This document shows positions 17,621 to 26,173 of a stretch of DNA of 64,000 bases, in pieces. Numbering within the stretch: position 1 is the first letter of the stretch; the number at the start of each line of letters is the position of its first letter. The notes beneath the pieces were generated by a model. The model worked only from the letters and a program-made list of their open reading frames with translations, had not been told where the DNA came from and searched no databases. The position numbers and the translations under genes are program-made. This stretch comes from Parapedobacter composti (GTDB taxonomy: Bacteria; Bacteroidota; Bacteroidia; Sphingobacteriales; Sphingobacteriaceae). The stretch is taken from the NCBI RefSeq assembly GCF_900112315.1, contig NZ_FOLL01000018.1:28652-92651 (forward strand). Direction: 5' to 3'.

Positions 17621-19110
17621 ACGGCTCAGCGAAAACCACTATTGAAGGGCAGCAAAGCTTAAAACGAACGCTGGGCCTTTTTGATTCTACGATGTTGGTT
17701 GCGGGGTCGATGATTGGCTCGGGCATTTTCATCGTCTCTGCCGAGGTGATGCGCGATGTCGGTGGGGCAGGGTACATGATGCTTTTATGGGGTATGGCAG
17801 GTGTCATCACGTTGATTGCCGCGCTCAGCTATGGCGAATTGGCCGCCATGATGCCAAAGGCGGGGGGGCAATACATCTACCTGAGGGAATCGTACAACCG
17901 GATGACGGGCTTTTTATATGGGTGGACGATATTTTTTGTGGTCCAAACCGGAGTGGCCGCTGCGGTAGCTATCGCCTTTGCTCGGTTTACCGGCGTTTTG
18001 GTGCCTTGGGTGAGTCCGTCAAACGTATTGTTCTCGGTTGGTTTTAACATTACTTCGCAGGATCTATTGGCTGTATCGGTCGTTGTTTTTCTCACATGGG
18101 TCAATCTACAAGGCGTGAAAAGCGGCAAACTGGTACAGGGTGTTTTTACCGTAGCCAAAATATGGGCATTGCTGGCTATCATCGTGGTGGGCGTATGGGC
18201 CGGTTACGGAAGCGGTTATTGGCCGTTGAACATGGAGCACGCATGGGATGCATTCCGGACGACTACCCGTGCCGGTCATACCGAAGGGGTTTTTATGGAA
18301 CCGCTTAAGGGATGGCAGTTATTGGGTGTGTTAGGATGTGCGTTGGTAGGCCCGTTATTCGCCAGCGAAGCTTGGAACAACATTACCTATACAGCGGGGG
18401 AAGTCATCAATCCCCGTAAGAATATTCCATTGAGCCTTTTTTTGGGCACGCTGACGGTCACCGTGCTTTATCTGTTGGTCAATGTGGCTTACCTGATGCT
18501 ACTGCCTGCCCAAGGCAATCCAGACGCCCCCGATGTCATTGGCCGGGGTATCATGTTTGCTGCGGACGACCGGGTCGGTACGGCAGCCTTCGCCACCGTG
18601 TTTGGTGATGCAGCGGTCGCCGTCATAGCCGTGCTAATCATGGTTTCCACGTTTGGTGCCTGCAACGCATTGATTCTGGCCGGAGCACGGCTGTATTATG
18701 CAATGGCCAAAGATGGGCTGTTTCTGTCAAGGGCGGGACAGATCAACGACCGGGGCGTACCCGGTTTTGCGCTGGTTGCCCAGTGCGTCTGGACATGTCT
18801 GCTGTGTCTTACCGGTACTTACAGTGCTTTGATCGCTTACGCCATTTTCGCGCAGCTCATTTTCTATATACTTACGGTAGGGGGGGTATTGCTGTTGCGG
18901 CGGAAAAAGCCACATGAATATCGGCCTTATAAAGCGTTCGGTTACCCCGTACTGCCCGTTGTGTACATGCTGCTGGCGGCTGGAATATGTGTTTCCCTGC
19001 TGATATACAGGCCAGCAACGAGTTGGCCAGGGGTGGTCATCGTACTGTTGGGAGCGCCCGTGTACGTTTGGATCAATCGTAAAAATGTAAACCTACAAAA
19101 GCCAAAATAA
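17617..19110 (+). CDS. APC-family amino-acid permease
   Basis: Inner-membrane permease of 497 residues with about 12 hydrophobic spans. The first span carries the substrate-binding signature GSMIGSGIF, followed by LSYGELAAMMPKAGGQYIYLRE, both hallmarks of APC / LAT-like transporters. The GTG start overlaps the TGA of the M19-VanX gene by four bases, and its own stop overlaps the next ATG (TAATG), so the three genes are probably translated together. It would carry free amino acids, perhaps D-Ala or other D-residues, released by the dipeptidases. The substrate is not readable from sequence. Confidence 0.92.
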   Translation: MNGSAKTTIEGQQSLKRTLGLFDSTMLVAGSMIGSGIFIVSAEVMRDVGGAGYMMLLWGMAGVITLIAALSYGELAAMMPKAGGQYIYLRESYNRMTGFLYGWTIFFVVQTGVAAAVAIAFARFTGVLVPWVSPSNVLFSVGFNITSQDLLAVSVVVFLTWVNLQGVKSGKLVQGVFTVAKIWALLAIIVVGVWAGYGSGYWPLNMEHAWDAFRTTTRAGHTEGVFMEPLKGWQLLGVLGCALVGPLFASEAWNNITYTAGEVINPRKNIPLSLFLGTLTVTVLYLLVNVAYLMLLPAQGNPDAPDVIGRGIMFAADDRVGTAAFATVFGDAAVAVIAVLIMVSTFGACNALILAGARLYYAMAKDGLFLSRAGQINDRGVPGFALVAQCVWTCLLCLTGTYSALIAYAIFAQLIFYILTVGGVLLLRRKKPHEYRPYKAFGYPVLPVVYMLLAAGICVSLLIYRPATSWPGVVIVLLGAPVYVWINRKNVNLQKPK

Positions 19111-20696
19111 TGAAATTTGTACAGCGTAAATTATGGATAGCCATTGTTGCAGTCGTCGTCCTTTGGGAGGAGAGTACGGCGCAGTCACCCGATGTGTTGC
19201 CACGGGGCTTTGATCAGTATGTACAGCGGGTGCTGGAAACCTTTGAGGTGCCGGGCATGGCCCTGGCCGTGGTTAAAGACGGCGAGGTGGCCTTGGCAAA
19301 AGGGTATGGCGTACGCAGGATGGACGATCCCGCAGGGGTTGATGAACATACACTTTTTCCCATCGCTTCCAACTCAAAGGCATTTACCGGCGCAGCACTG
19401 GCTATGCTGGTAGAAGAAGGTAAGCTGGAATGGGATAAACCGGTGGTCGAATACCTCCCTTGGTTTAAGCTTTCGGATCCCTTGGTAACCAATGAGCTAA
19501 GTGTGTGCGATCTATTGGTGCACCGCAGCGGCATTGCTCCATATGCGGGCGACCTGCTCCAGTTCCCGCCAACCACCTATACACGCCGGGAATTGGTAGA
19601 ACGCCTTCGCTACCTGCCTTTGGCCACCAGCTTTCGAAGTGCGTATGCTTATGACAATGTGCTTTATCTGGTGGCAGGTTTGCTTATCGAGGAAGTGTCT
19701 GGAATGATGTGGGAAGAATTTATTCGACAACGGATTTTCGAAAAAGTAGGGATGGAGACGAGCATATCTCGGTTTTCCAAATTTAAAGGGGTTCAAAATG
19801 GCGCGGCCTCCCATGCTCGTGTTGGTGGCAAACTGCGGGTGTTAGAGAATTTTTTCGAACAAGGACTGGGAGACATTTCCAATCCGGCTGGAGGCATTGT
19901 TTCCAATGCGGCCGACATGGCCAAGTGGCTGCTCACACAGCTGGATTCCGGCAGAACACCGAAAGGCGAACACCTTTTATCATCGGCGTCGGTCGAGAAT
20001 CTGTGGCGGGGGATAACCCCCATGCCTATACCTAAAGTGCCGGAATGGATAGCGCCTGCCCAGTCAGATTTTAACGCCTATGCGCTGGGCTTCAGGGTGC
20101 ATACTTATCGTCATGTAAAGGCCGTGACACACGGCGGTAAATTGGATGGTTTCGTGTCTTGTGTCATGTTCTTCCCCGACCTTGATTTAGGTATTTGTGT
20201 ATTGACTAATCAGGAAAGCACCAACGCCTATATGGCAGTGATTAACGCTGTTGTAGACCACGTAATGGGTGCGGAACCGTTTGATTGGATTACCGGTTAC
20301 CGAAGGCAAGAAGATCGCCGTTTTCAATACATAGCCAATCAAGAACGCGCGGCTGTGAACCAACGTGCCACCGGATCGGGACCTTCACTGCCCATCGCAG
20401 CCTATGCAGGCAGCTACCGTGATGCTTGGTATGGCGATATAAGTATTATGGAGGAAGATGGTCAGCTCGTGATGCGTTTTGAGCATACCCCCTTATTGGT
20501 CGGCGAAATGGAGCATTGGCAGTATGACACTTTCGTTGTGCGGTGGCAAAACAGAGATCTTCGGGCCGACGCGTATGTGACATTTTCGCTCGACCATGAC
20601 GGAAGCATTCACCGCGTACGAATGAAAGCGGTATCGCCGGTCACTGACGTGAGCTACGATTTTCATGATCTCGATATTTATCCCGTAAAGGATTAG
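19110..20696 (+). CDS. Secreted S12-family serine hydrolase with DUF3471-like domain, copy B2
   Basis: A 528-residue secreted protein with signal peptide LWIAIVAVVVLWEESTAQ. Motifs are SNSK at about residue 87, YDN at about 181 and HGG at about 341 in place of the HTG of its paralogue at 4801. The DUF3471-like C-terminal domain runs from YAGSYRDAWYGDI to the end. The two copies align throughout (FDQYVQ-VLE-F-VPG, VVKDGEV-LAKGYGV, SNSKAFT, YDN-LY-VAG). Last gene of the operon. Its stop lies 11 bases from the convergent ABC-transporter gene, and no strong terminator hairpin is seen between them. Confidence 0.83.
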   Translation: MKFVQRKLWIAIVAVVVLWEESTAQSPDVLPRGFDQYVQRVLETFEVPGMALAVVKDGEVALAKGYGVRRMDDPAGVDEHTLFPIASNSKAFTGAALAMLVEEGKLEWDKPVVEYLPWFKLSDPLVTNELSVCDLLVHRSGIAPYAGDLLQFPPTTYTRRELVERLRYLPLATSFRSAYAYDNVLYLVAGLLIEEVSGMMWEEFIRQRIFEKVGMETSISRFSKFKGVQNGAASHARVGGKLRVLENFFEQGLGDISNPAGGIVSNAADMAKWLLTQLDSGRTPKGEHLLSSASVENLWRGITPMPIPKVPEWIAPAQSDFNAYALGFRVHTYRHVKAVTHGGKLDGFVSCVMFFPDLDLGICVLTNQESTNAYMAVINAVVDHVMGAEPFDWITGYRRQEDRRFQYIANQERAAVNQRATGSGPSLPIAAYAGSYRDAWYGDISIMEEDGQLVMRFEHTPLLVGEMEHWQYDTFVVRWQNRDLRADAYVTFSLDHDGSIHRVRMKAVSPVTDVSYDFHDLDIYPVKD

Positions 20697-20707
20697 TGTG
20701 CTTTCTG

Positions 20708-21385
20708 TCATCCAAAACGAAGCATATCCAATTTCGTTGAAACCATCTCATTTTCCAATTGCAGCCCCAATGCATGGAAGTCTTCGGTACCAACGGGCTG
20801 TTCGAACTTGCCGCCGGCCAGGCGGTGGATGAAGTCGCACGATCCGGAGAGCGTAGCATAGATATGCGAAGCGAGGAAAACTGTCTTCTTTTGTTCACCA
20901 AGCCTTCTGATGATGGCGGTAATCAGCATGTTGCTTTCCAGATCAACACCATTAAAAGGTTCGTCAAAGATAAACACCTCGTTTCGCTGTAGCAGCACCG
21001 CCGTGAGGGCGAGCTTTTTCAGCATGCCGGTAGAGTATTGCGCGGCATAGCGGTCCAATGGTAGGTCAAAGGCATTATGTTTGTCAATGTCAATATCCCT
21101 GATGTTTCTTGCAAGGCAATGGAACCGCAGGTATTCCCTGCCTGTTATCCGCTTGAAAACAAACGGATCGGTAGGTAGATAGCCGATAGCGCCGTGCATG
21201 CCGGATAGGCCCTTTATCTGGCCGCTGTATTTTTCCAATCCGGTAAGGCACCGGAAAAATGTCGACTTCCCGGCCCCGTTCGCTCCGATAATGCCGTGTA
21301 CTTTGCCCATCTCAAAGTGATGATGGATGCCGTGAAGCACGGTTACGTCTCCGTAGATTTTTGTCAGTCCCTCGATGGTAATCAT
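20708..21385 (-). CDS. ABC transporter ATP-binding protein
   Basis: Cytoplasmic ATPase subunit of about 225 residues: Walker A GANGAGKST, signature YSTGMLKKLALT and Walker B VFIFDEP, then the switch His in ASHIY. The ATG at 21385 overlaps the stop of the upstream membrane gene (ATGA), the usual arrangement for coupled subunits; a longer frame to 21463 is rejected because it would run well into that gene. The simple one-domain form with a separate multispan partner points to a small exporter of the ABC-2 type. Cargo unknown. Confidence 0.92.
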   Translation of the reverse strand: MITIEGLTKIYGDVTVLHGIHHHFEMGKVHGIIGANGAGKSTFFRCLTGLEKYSGQIKGLSGMHGAIGYLPTDPFVFKRITGREYLRFHCLARNIRDIDIDKHNAFDLPLDRYAAQYSTGMLKKLALTAVLLQRNEVFIFDEPFNGVDLESNMLITAIIRRLGEQKKTVFLASHIYATLSGSCDFIHRLAGGKFEQPVGTEDFHALGLQLENEMVSTKLDMLRFG

Positions 21386-22305
21386 TGCAGCAGTTGTTTT
21401 AGGTTCCGGCGCGACCGCTGGAACAAGAACGGTAAGAAAACCAGGTATAACGGAGGTAACCATACCACTAATGACACCACCAGCACATGCATCAGGTTCA
21501 CTTCGTGGGGGAACGCCCAGTATTTAGCCATGATAACAGCCGTCAGGTACAACAGCCCCAGTAAAACCACTGTACATAGCCACCCCACGTCTTCTGGGAA
21601 AAAGATTAGCAGCGCGATAGCAATCGGAGCGGTCACAGCCGCGCATAGCGCCAATCCGGTACCGATTTTCTTTATAAGGAATGCCGTCGGGCTGCACTGG
21701 TGTACCCATACATAAGTCCGGTCTTCCAGTGGGGAGTAAAAGGCCGAGCATACGAAGAAAAGCACTGTCAACATCGCCAAGCCCAGTCCGAACCTATCCG
21801 CATAACAAGCATAAGCGACCAGCAGATAGGTTCCTGCAAGCACCGGCAGGTACTTACGGAAGCCCATCGGAAACTCAAAAGGATATTTGGAAAAAGGTGT
21901 CGGCAATGGCCCGCCGGTAATCCGGCGGGGTTTGGCGAAGCCGGAGGCGGTACCAATCAGCAGGCTAGCCGAACAGGTCTCAAAATAGCCGTTTATCGCA
22001 AGGAACCCCGCGAACGGCAAACTCGCAAAGAGGTTTTCAAGTACCCTGATCTGTACCGTGCGGGCAGCACCAAGGGCGGTTACCAGATAACGGTGCTTCT
22101 CATAATGAGCCATGCCGGCCAGTACCGTTGCCAGCAGCACAAGGTAAACATATTCAGGATAATCGGGCAGCCGGAATACGCCTATCGAAACACCGGCGAA
22201 CAAAACAAGGGCGATAAGGTAGCCTACGTAGAACGGCACCCCGGCTTCCTCAATCCGCCGGTTAAGCATCAACACCTGCAACCTGAAATAATTCCGGAAT
22301 ACCAT
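21382..22305 (-). CDS. ABC-2-type membrane permease partner
   Basis: A 307-residue membrane protein with about six to eight hydrophobic segments (for example FYVGYLIALVLFAGVSIGVF, YVYLVLLATVLAGMA, VVLLGLLYLTAVIMA, VVSLVVWLPPLYLVFLPFLF). It has no enzyme motif. It overlaps the ATPase gene by four bases and is almost certainly its membrane subunit. The two-gene set is convergent with the peptidase operon and need not be related to it. Confidence 0.78.
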   Translation of the reverse strand: MVFRNYFRLQVLMLNRRIEEAGVPFYVGYLIALVLFAGVSIGVFRLPDYPEYVYLVLLATVLAGMAHYEKHRYLVTALGAARTVQIRVLENLFASLPFAGFLAINGYFETCSASLLIGTASGFAKPRRITGGPLPTPFSKYPFEFPMGFRKYLPVLAGTYLLVAYACYADRFGLGLAMLTVLFFVCSAFYSPLEDRTYVWVHQCSPTAFLIKKIGTGLALCAAVTAPIAIALLIFFPEDVGWLCTVVLLGLLYLTAVIMAKYWAFPHEVNLMHVLVVSLVVWLPPLYLVFLPFLFQRSRRNLKQLLQ

Positions 22306-22362
22306 GATACCGCAAATATACTGTAAAAGCGGTAGCGGTCAAACCGTTGACTTGGCGAAAGG

Positions 22363-22396
22363 AGGATATCCTTATGTTCAATTTATCGTAACTTTG
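22363..22396 (+). promoter_or_regulatory. Promoter of the PH-domain gene with a 10-bp palindrome
   Basis: TAACTTTG at 22389-22396 matches TAnnTTTG and ends only eight bases before the ATG at 22405, so the message would be nearly leaderless. A perfect palindrome AGGATATCCT (22363-22372) stands just upstream and could be an operator. Confidence 0.5.
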
Positions 22397-22404
22397 GTCG
22401 ATTC

Positions 22405-22851
22405 ATGAAAACGTTTCAGGCAAAAATAGATTGGTGGCTCTTCATACCAATTGCTGCGCTTCTGGTGGGCAGTACGGTACCATTGGTCATGCTGGCCTTA
22501 GTGGGGGCAGATCCAAAGGCCAAAGTCACGGGATGGCTCTTCACGGTATTTATGTTGGGTGCTTCCGCTTGTTGTATTCCTCTTTTTCTGGCTACCCGAT
22601 ACATTATTGAAGGCGAACACCTCACCATCAAAGCCGGCCTGTTTTATAAAAAGCACATCCCGATCTCCGCTATCCGTAAAATCAGCGAAACGCGTAATCC
22701 CATCAGTGCTCCGGCGCCGTCGTTGGACAGGCTTGAGATCCACTACAACCGCTTCGACAGTGTCGTTATCTCGCCAAAAGATAAGTGGGCAATGATCACT
22801 GAATTGACCCAGCGGAATCCGTCTATCGAGGTGAACAGGAAACCATCGTAA
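22405..22851 (+). CDS. PH-domain-like membrane protein
   Basis: A 148-residue protein with two N-terminal hydrophobic segments (LFIPIAALLVGSTVPLVMLAL and TVFMLGASACCIPLFLA), followed by a soluble domain with the pattern of bacterial PH domains of the YyaB-like type (YIIEGEHLTIKAGLFYKKHIPISAIRKISETRNPISAPAPSLDRLEI, ISPKD). The molecular role of this family is poorly known. It is monocistronic, between a divergent ABC operon and the tRNA-Gly terminator. Confidence 0.72.
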   Translation: MKTFQAKIDWWLFIPIAALLVGSTVPLVMLALVGADPKAKVTGWLFTVFMLGASACCIPLFLATRYIIEGEHLTIKAGLFYKKHIPISAIRKISETRNPISAPAPSLDRLEIHYNRFDSVVISPKDKWAMITELTQRNPSIEVNRKPS

Positions 22852-22954
22852 TACCCACTGAGTGGATCTAACGAGCGGGAGCCCGGCTTATGCAGGCGGA
22901 ATCCAATCCTCGGATTTTCCGGTGGGATTTTCCCTTCCAAATCCCTCAAACACG

Positions 22955-22988
22955 AAAAAACCCCGCCTATCATCGATAGGAGGGGTTT
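22955..22988 (-). terminator. Rho-independent terminator of tRNA-Gly
   Basis: On the minus strand AAACCCC and GGGGTTT frame an inner stem (TCCTAT/ATAGGC) around a four-base loop, ending in TTTTTT. It lies just after the 3' end of the tRNA. Confidence 0.8.
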
Positions 22989-22996
22989 CCATCCGG

Positions 22997-23069
22997 AGCG
23001 AAAGACGAGGTTCGAACTCGCGACCTCAACCTTGGCAAGGTTGCGCTCTACCAACTGAGCTACTTTCGC
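22997..23069 (-). tRNA. tRNA-Gly (anticodon GCC)
   Basis: A 73-base cloverleaf on the minus strand. Acceptor stem GCGAAAG/CTTTCGC, D stem GCTC/GAGC, anticodon stem CAACC/GGTTG with loop TTGCCAA (anticodon GCC), and T loop TTCGAAC. The discriminator is T and CCA is not encoded. Confidence 0.95.
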
Positions 23070-23085
23070 TTGCTGTTTGTGGATG

Positions 23086-23116
23086 CAAATATAGTGTAGA
23101 TTTCGGCTACTGTCAA
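23086..23116 (-). promoter_or_regulatory. tRNA-Gly promoter
   Basis: Minus strand: TTG then 20 bases then TATATTTG, a good -33/-7 pair, followed by GCATCC. The tRNA-Thr promoter at 42496-42526 shares TATATTTGCATC. Confidence 0.7.
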
Positions 23117-23133
23117 CAGTTTTTTTAAAAAAA

Positions 23134-23622
23134 TCACAAGTCGTTGTCATTCAATATTTCCATGATGATTTCGCTTTCGAAACCCCTGCCCAGCGCATAT
23201 TGCATCAGCTTGTGTTTGCGTTTATAAGGGTGGTTCTCGCGCTCACCGCGGGCTTTTGTTTGCAAAAGATCATGGAGTTTTGCCCGGTATTCCCGTTCGT
23301 CCAGACTGGCCAGGGCGATGCGGATGAGCGGGGGCGACACGGATTTCTGCTGCAATCCTTGCTTGATTTTGTGGCGGCCCCACCCTTTCATCCTGAATTT
23401 GCCCGAAGTGTAGGCCAGGGCAAAACGTTCCTCGTTAAGGAAGTCTTCGGCAATCAGGTCGGCTATGATGGCTTCCACGTCGGTTTTGTGCAGTCCCAGG
23501 CTGTACAGCTTGTCGCGTACTTCCTGCTGTGATCGTTCTTGGTATGCACAATACGCTTCGGCTTTGGATTTGGCCTGTTGCGGCGTCATCGCCCGGGGTT
23601 TGTGTTCACGGAAATGGTCCAT
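23134..23622 (-). CDS. recX: Regulatory protein RecX
   Basis: A 162-residue inhibitor/modulator of RecA. It shows the three-helix repeat pattern of RecX: AKSKAEAYCAYQERSQQEVRDKL followed by LIAEDFLNEERFALAYTSGKFRMKGWGRHKIKQGL, the best conserved stretch of the family. ATG 23622 is used; a TTG at 23631 would add three residues. It is divergent from murF-alr. It stands alone, without recA beside it. Confidence 0.92.
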   Translation of the reverse strand: MDHFREHKPRAMTPQQAKSKAEAYCAYQERSQQEVRDKLYSLGLHKTDVEAIIADLIAEDFLNEERFALAYTSGKFRMKGWGRHKIKQGLQQKSVSPPLIRIALASLDEREYRAKLHDLLQTKARGERENHPYKRKHKLMQYALGRGFESEIIMEILNDNDL

Positions 23623-23679
23623 ACGGGCCAAAATGGGAAAAAATTGGTGCAGTCACTAAAAAATGTTGAAATTCGTGCC

Positions 23680-26142
23680 ATGGCTATACCGGAGCAGTTT
23701 TATACCGTTCAGCACATCGCTGATGTGCTCAGCCCTGTACGGGTCTTCCTGCCGTCGCCGGCGGCAGCGGTAAGTTCGCTCCTGTACGACAGCCGCAAGC
23801 TGTCGGACGCCGGCAACGGGCTGTTCTTTGCCCTCAAGGGGCGGCGCAATGGGCATGCTTATATCGGCGATGCCTATGCGGCGGGTGTCCGTAATTTTGT
23901 GGTGGCCGAAGGGGAAGAGGCCGCTGCCGCGCTTCCTCATGCCAACGTTATTGTGGTGCGGGATACGCTGGACGCGTTGCAGACCCTGGCGGCATACCAT
24001 CGCAGCCGGTTTTCATATCCGGTTATCGGCATTACGGGCAGCAATGGCAAAACCATCGTAAAGGAGTGGTTGAGGCAACTGCTGTCGCCGGAATTCCGCA
24101 TTGTCCGCAGTCCTAAAAGTTATAATTCGCAAATTGGGGTGGCGCTGTCGCTATGGCAGTTAGACGGCACGCATAACCTGGCCATCATCGAGGCGGGGAT
24201 AAGCCAGCCCGGCGAGATGCAATCGTTGCAGCGCATGATCCGGCCTGATATTGCGGTGCTGACGAACATTGGCCCGGCGCATGACGAGGGGTTTGCTTCC
24301 CGGAACGATAAGGTTGCCGAGAAGCTCCGGCTGTTTGAGGGAGCCGGTACCGTGGTATATTCGCCGGGTTACCTGCATGGCATGGCCGTGCCGCCCGCCA
24401 CAACCCGCGTTACTTGGGGACATGGGGACGCCGCGTTGCAGGTGCTCCGCCATGAGCGGATAGGCGACCGCCGCTGCCGGATATACGGGCGCTACCGCGG
24501 GAACGAGATGGATATCACCATTCCTTTCACGGATGAGGCCTCACGGGAGAATGCCACCTGTTGCTGGGCCGTGATGCTGGCGATGGGGTATGCTCCGGCG
24601 GTTGTGGCCGAACGGATGGCCGGACTCCAGCCCGTGGAGATGCGGCTGGAGATGAAACGGGGTATCAATAGCTGCACGTTGGTGGATGATAGCTACAGCA
24701 ACGACCTGGCTTCTCTTGCCATCGCGCTGGATTTTCTCCGGCAGCAGCATCAGCATCCTTCCCGTACGCTGGTATTGTCGGATATCCCCGGTACGTGGGG
24801 TCGTGAAGATGAAGTTTACGAAAAGGTACTTAAGTTATTGGTTAATAATAATATTAACCGATTGATTACTGTAGGGGAGGGACTGGCCGCGCAGGCGTCG
24901 CGATTCCGGGGATTGCGGCATGAGGCGTTCGCCAACACGGAAGCGCTGCTTGAGGCGCTGCCGGGCATGGATTTCCATGACGAGATAGTACTGCTAAAGG
25001 GCGCGAGGGTGTTTGCGTTTGAACGCATTAGCCAATTGCTGGCAGCGAAACTGCATGACACCGTGCTGGAGATTAATCTGAACGCGCTGGAACATAACCT
25101 GGGCCGGTTTAAATCGCTGTTGCCGGCACAGGTCAAGTTGATGGCCATGGTTAAGGCGTTTTCCTATGGCAGCGGCAGTTTCGAGGTGGCTAATCTTCTT
25201 CAGTTCAATAAAGTGGATTGCCTGGCCGTGGCTTATGTGGATGAAGGCGTTGAGCTGCGCAAGGCGGGTATTTACCTGCCCATTATGGTAATGAACCCAA
25301 GCCCTGCTGCGATAGGGCTGTTGCTCAGGTATGAACTGGAGCCTGAAGTATATAGCTTTTCGGTGTTGGCTGATTTGGTGCGGGAATTGTCCAATAGGGG
25401 CATGACCGGATATCCCGTCCACGTTAAGATAGATACAGGGATGCATCGGTTGGGGTTCGGCGTGAACGATATCGATAAGTTAGCGAGTGATTTATCTAAA
25501 ACAAATGCAGTAAAAGTTAAATCTGTGTTTTCTCATCTGGCGGCTGCGGGCGAAGCGGAACACGACGCATTTACCGAAACGCAATTGGCGGCATTCCACG
25601 GCGCGGTAAGCCGGTTGAGTGCGGCGCTGGGCTATCCGTTTATCCGTCATATTGCCAATACCGCGGCTATCCAGCGGTGGCCCGGGGCACATCTGGATAT
25701 GGTTCGTTTAGGCATCGGTTTATACGGGATTCATAATGCGGCTAAGCGTTCCTTGCACCTGCAACAGGTATGTACATTAAAAACCGCGATTGCGCAGCTC
25801 CGGATAGTGCCGGCCGGCGAAAGTGTGGGGTATGGCCGCAAGGGTGTGCTGGCGAGGGAGAGCAGTATAGCGACGGTAAATATCGGGTATGCCGATGGTT
25901 ATGACCGGCGGTTCGGGAACGGGGTGGGCAGCATGGTCGTTAATGGTAGAACCGTGCCTACGGTGGGGGATATCTGTATGGACATGGCGATGCTGGATGT
26001 CACGGGGGTGGAAGCACGGGAAGGCGATGAAGTAATTGTTTTCGGAGATTTGGCAGGGCAGGCGGCTGCTATAGGTACTATTCCGTATGAACTGCTGGCA
26101 GGTATCTCACAGCGGGTCAAACGGGTATATTTTTATGGTTAA
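23680..26142 (+). CDS. murF-alr: Bifunctional UDP-MurNAc-tripeptide:D-Ala-D-Ala ligase / alanine racemase
   Basis: About 820 residues, cytoplasmic. Residues 1-450 are a MurF with the ATP loop GITGSNGKT, which adds D-Ala-D-Ala to the UDP-MurNAc tripeptide. Residues about 455-820 are a PLP alanine racemase with the lysine in MVKAFSYGSG (usually VKADAYGHG), the catalytic tyrosine in SVGYGRKG, and GYADGYDRR. This fusion is characteristic of Bacteroidota and links D-Ala supply to its use. ATG 23680 is chosen; an open frame extends back to 23539 but overlaps recX. A few bases separate it from the recX promoter region. With ddl at 59 it makes D-Ala-D-Ala metabolism a recurrent theme of the window. 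Confidence 0.95.
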   Translation: MAIPEQFYTVQHIADVLSPVRVFLPSPAAAVSSLLYDSRKLSDAGNGLFFALKGRRNGHAYIGDAYAAGVRNFVVAEGEEAAAALPHANVIVVRDTLDALQTLAAYHRSRFSYPVIGITGSNGKTIVKEWLRQLLSPEFRIVRSPKSYNSQIGVALSLWQLDGTHNLAIIEAGISQPGEMQSLQRMIRPDIAVLTNIGPAHDEGFASRNDKVAEKLRLFEGAGTVVYSPGYLHGMAVPPATTRVTWGHGDAALQVLRHERIGDRRCRIYGRYRGNEMDITIPFTDEASRENATCCWAVMLAMGYAPAVVAERMAGLQPVEMRLEMKRGINSCTLVDDSYSNDLASLAIALDFLRQQHQHPSRTLVLSDIPGTWGREDEVYEKVLKLLVNNNINRLITVGEGLAAQASRFRGLRHEAFANTEALLEALPGMDFHDEIVLLKGARVFAFERISQLLAAKLHDTVLEINLNALEHNLGRFKSLLPAQVKLMAMVKAFSYGSGSFEVANLLQFNKVDCLAVAYVDEGVELRKAGIYLPIMVMNPSPAAIGLLLRYELEPEVYSFSVLADLVRELSNRGMTGYPVHVKIDTGMHRLGFGVNDIDKLASDLSKTNAVKVKSVFSHLAAAGEAEHDAFTETQLAAFHGAVSRLSAALGYPFIRHIANTAAIQRWPGAHLDMVRLGIGLYGIHNAAKRSLHLQQVCTLKTAIAQLRIVPAGESVGYGRKGVLARESSIATVNIGYADGYDRRFGNGVGSMVVNGRTVPTVGDICMDMAMLDVTGVEAREGDEVIVFGDLAGQAAAIGTIPYELLAGISQRVKRVYFYG

Positions 26143-26173
26143 ACGGGTGGTTTATTAGAGGTAAATTAGTGGA

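Noticed and set aside
2433..20696. Five beta-lactamase-like genes as an antibiotic-resistance island
   Set aside because: They lack the features of class A or C resistance enzymes (no KTG; HSG, HTG or HGG instead) and occur with peptide uptake and dipeptidase genes, so peptide hydrolysis is the better reading.
21700..22326. Open frame antisense to the ABC-2 permease
   Set aside because: The minus-strand product has regular hydrophobic spans and overlaps its ATPase partner by four bases; the plus-strand product is unstructured.
22862..23128. Open frame running over the tRNA-Gly and its terminator
   Set aside because: It spans a certain tRNA and a terminator hairpin and has no protein-like features.
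23539..23679. Upstream extension of the MurF-Alr frame
   Set aside because: The added 47 codons overlap recX on the other strand and do not look like MurF; ATG 23680 matches the family start.
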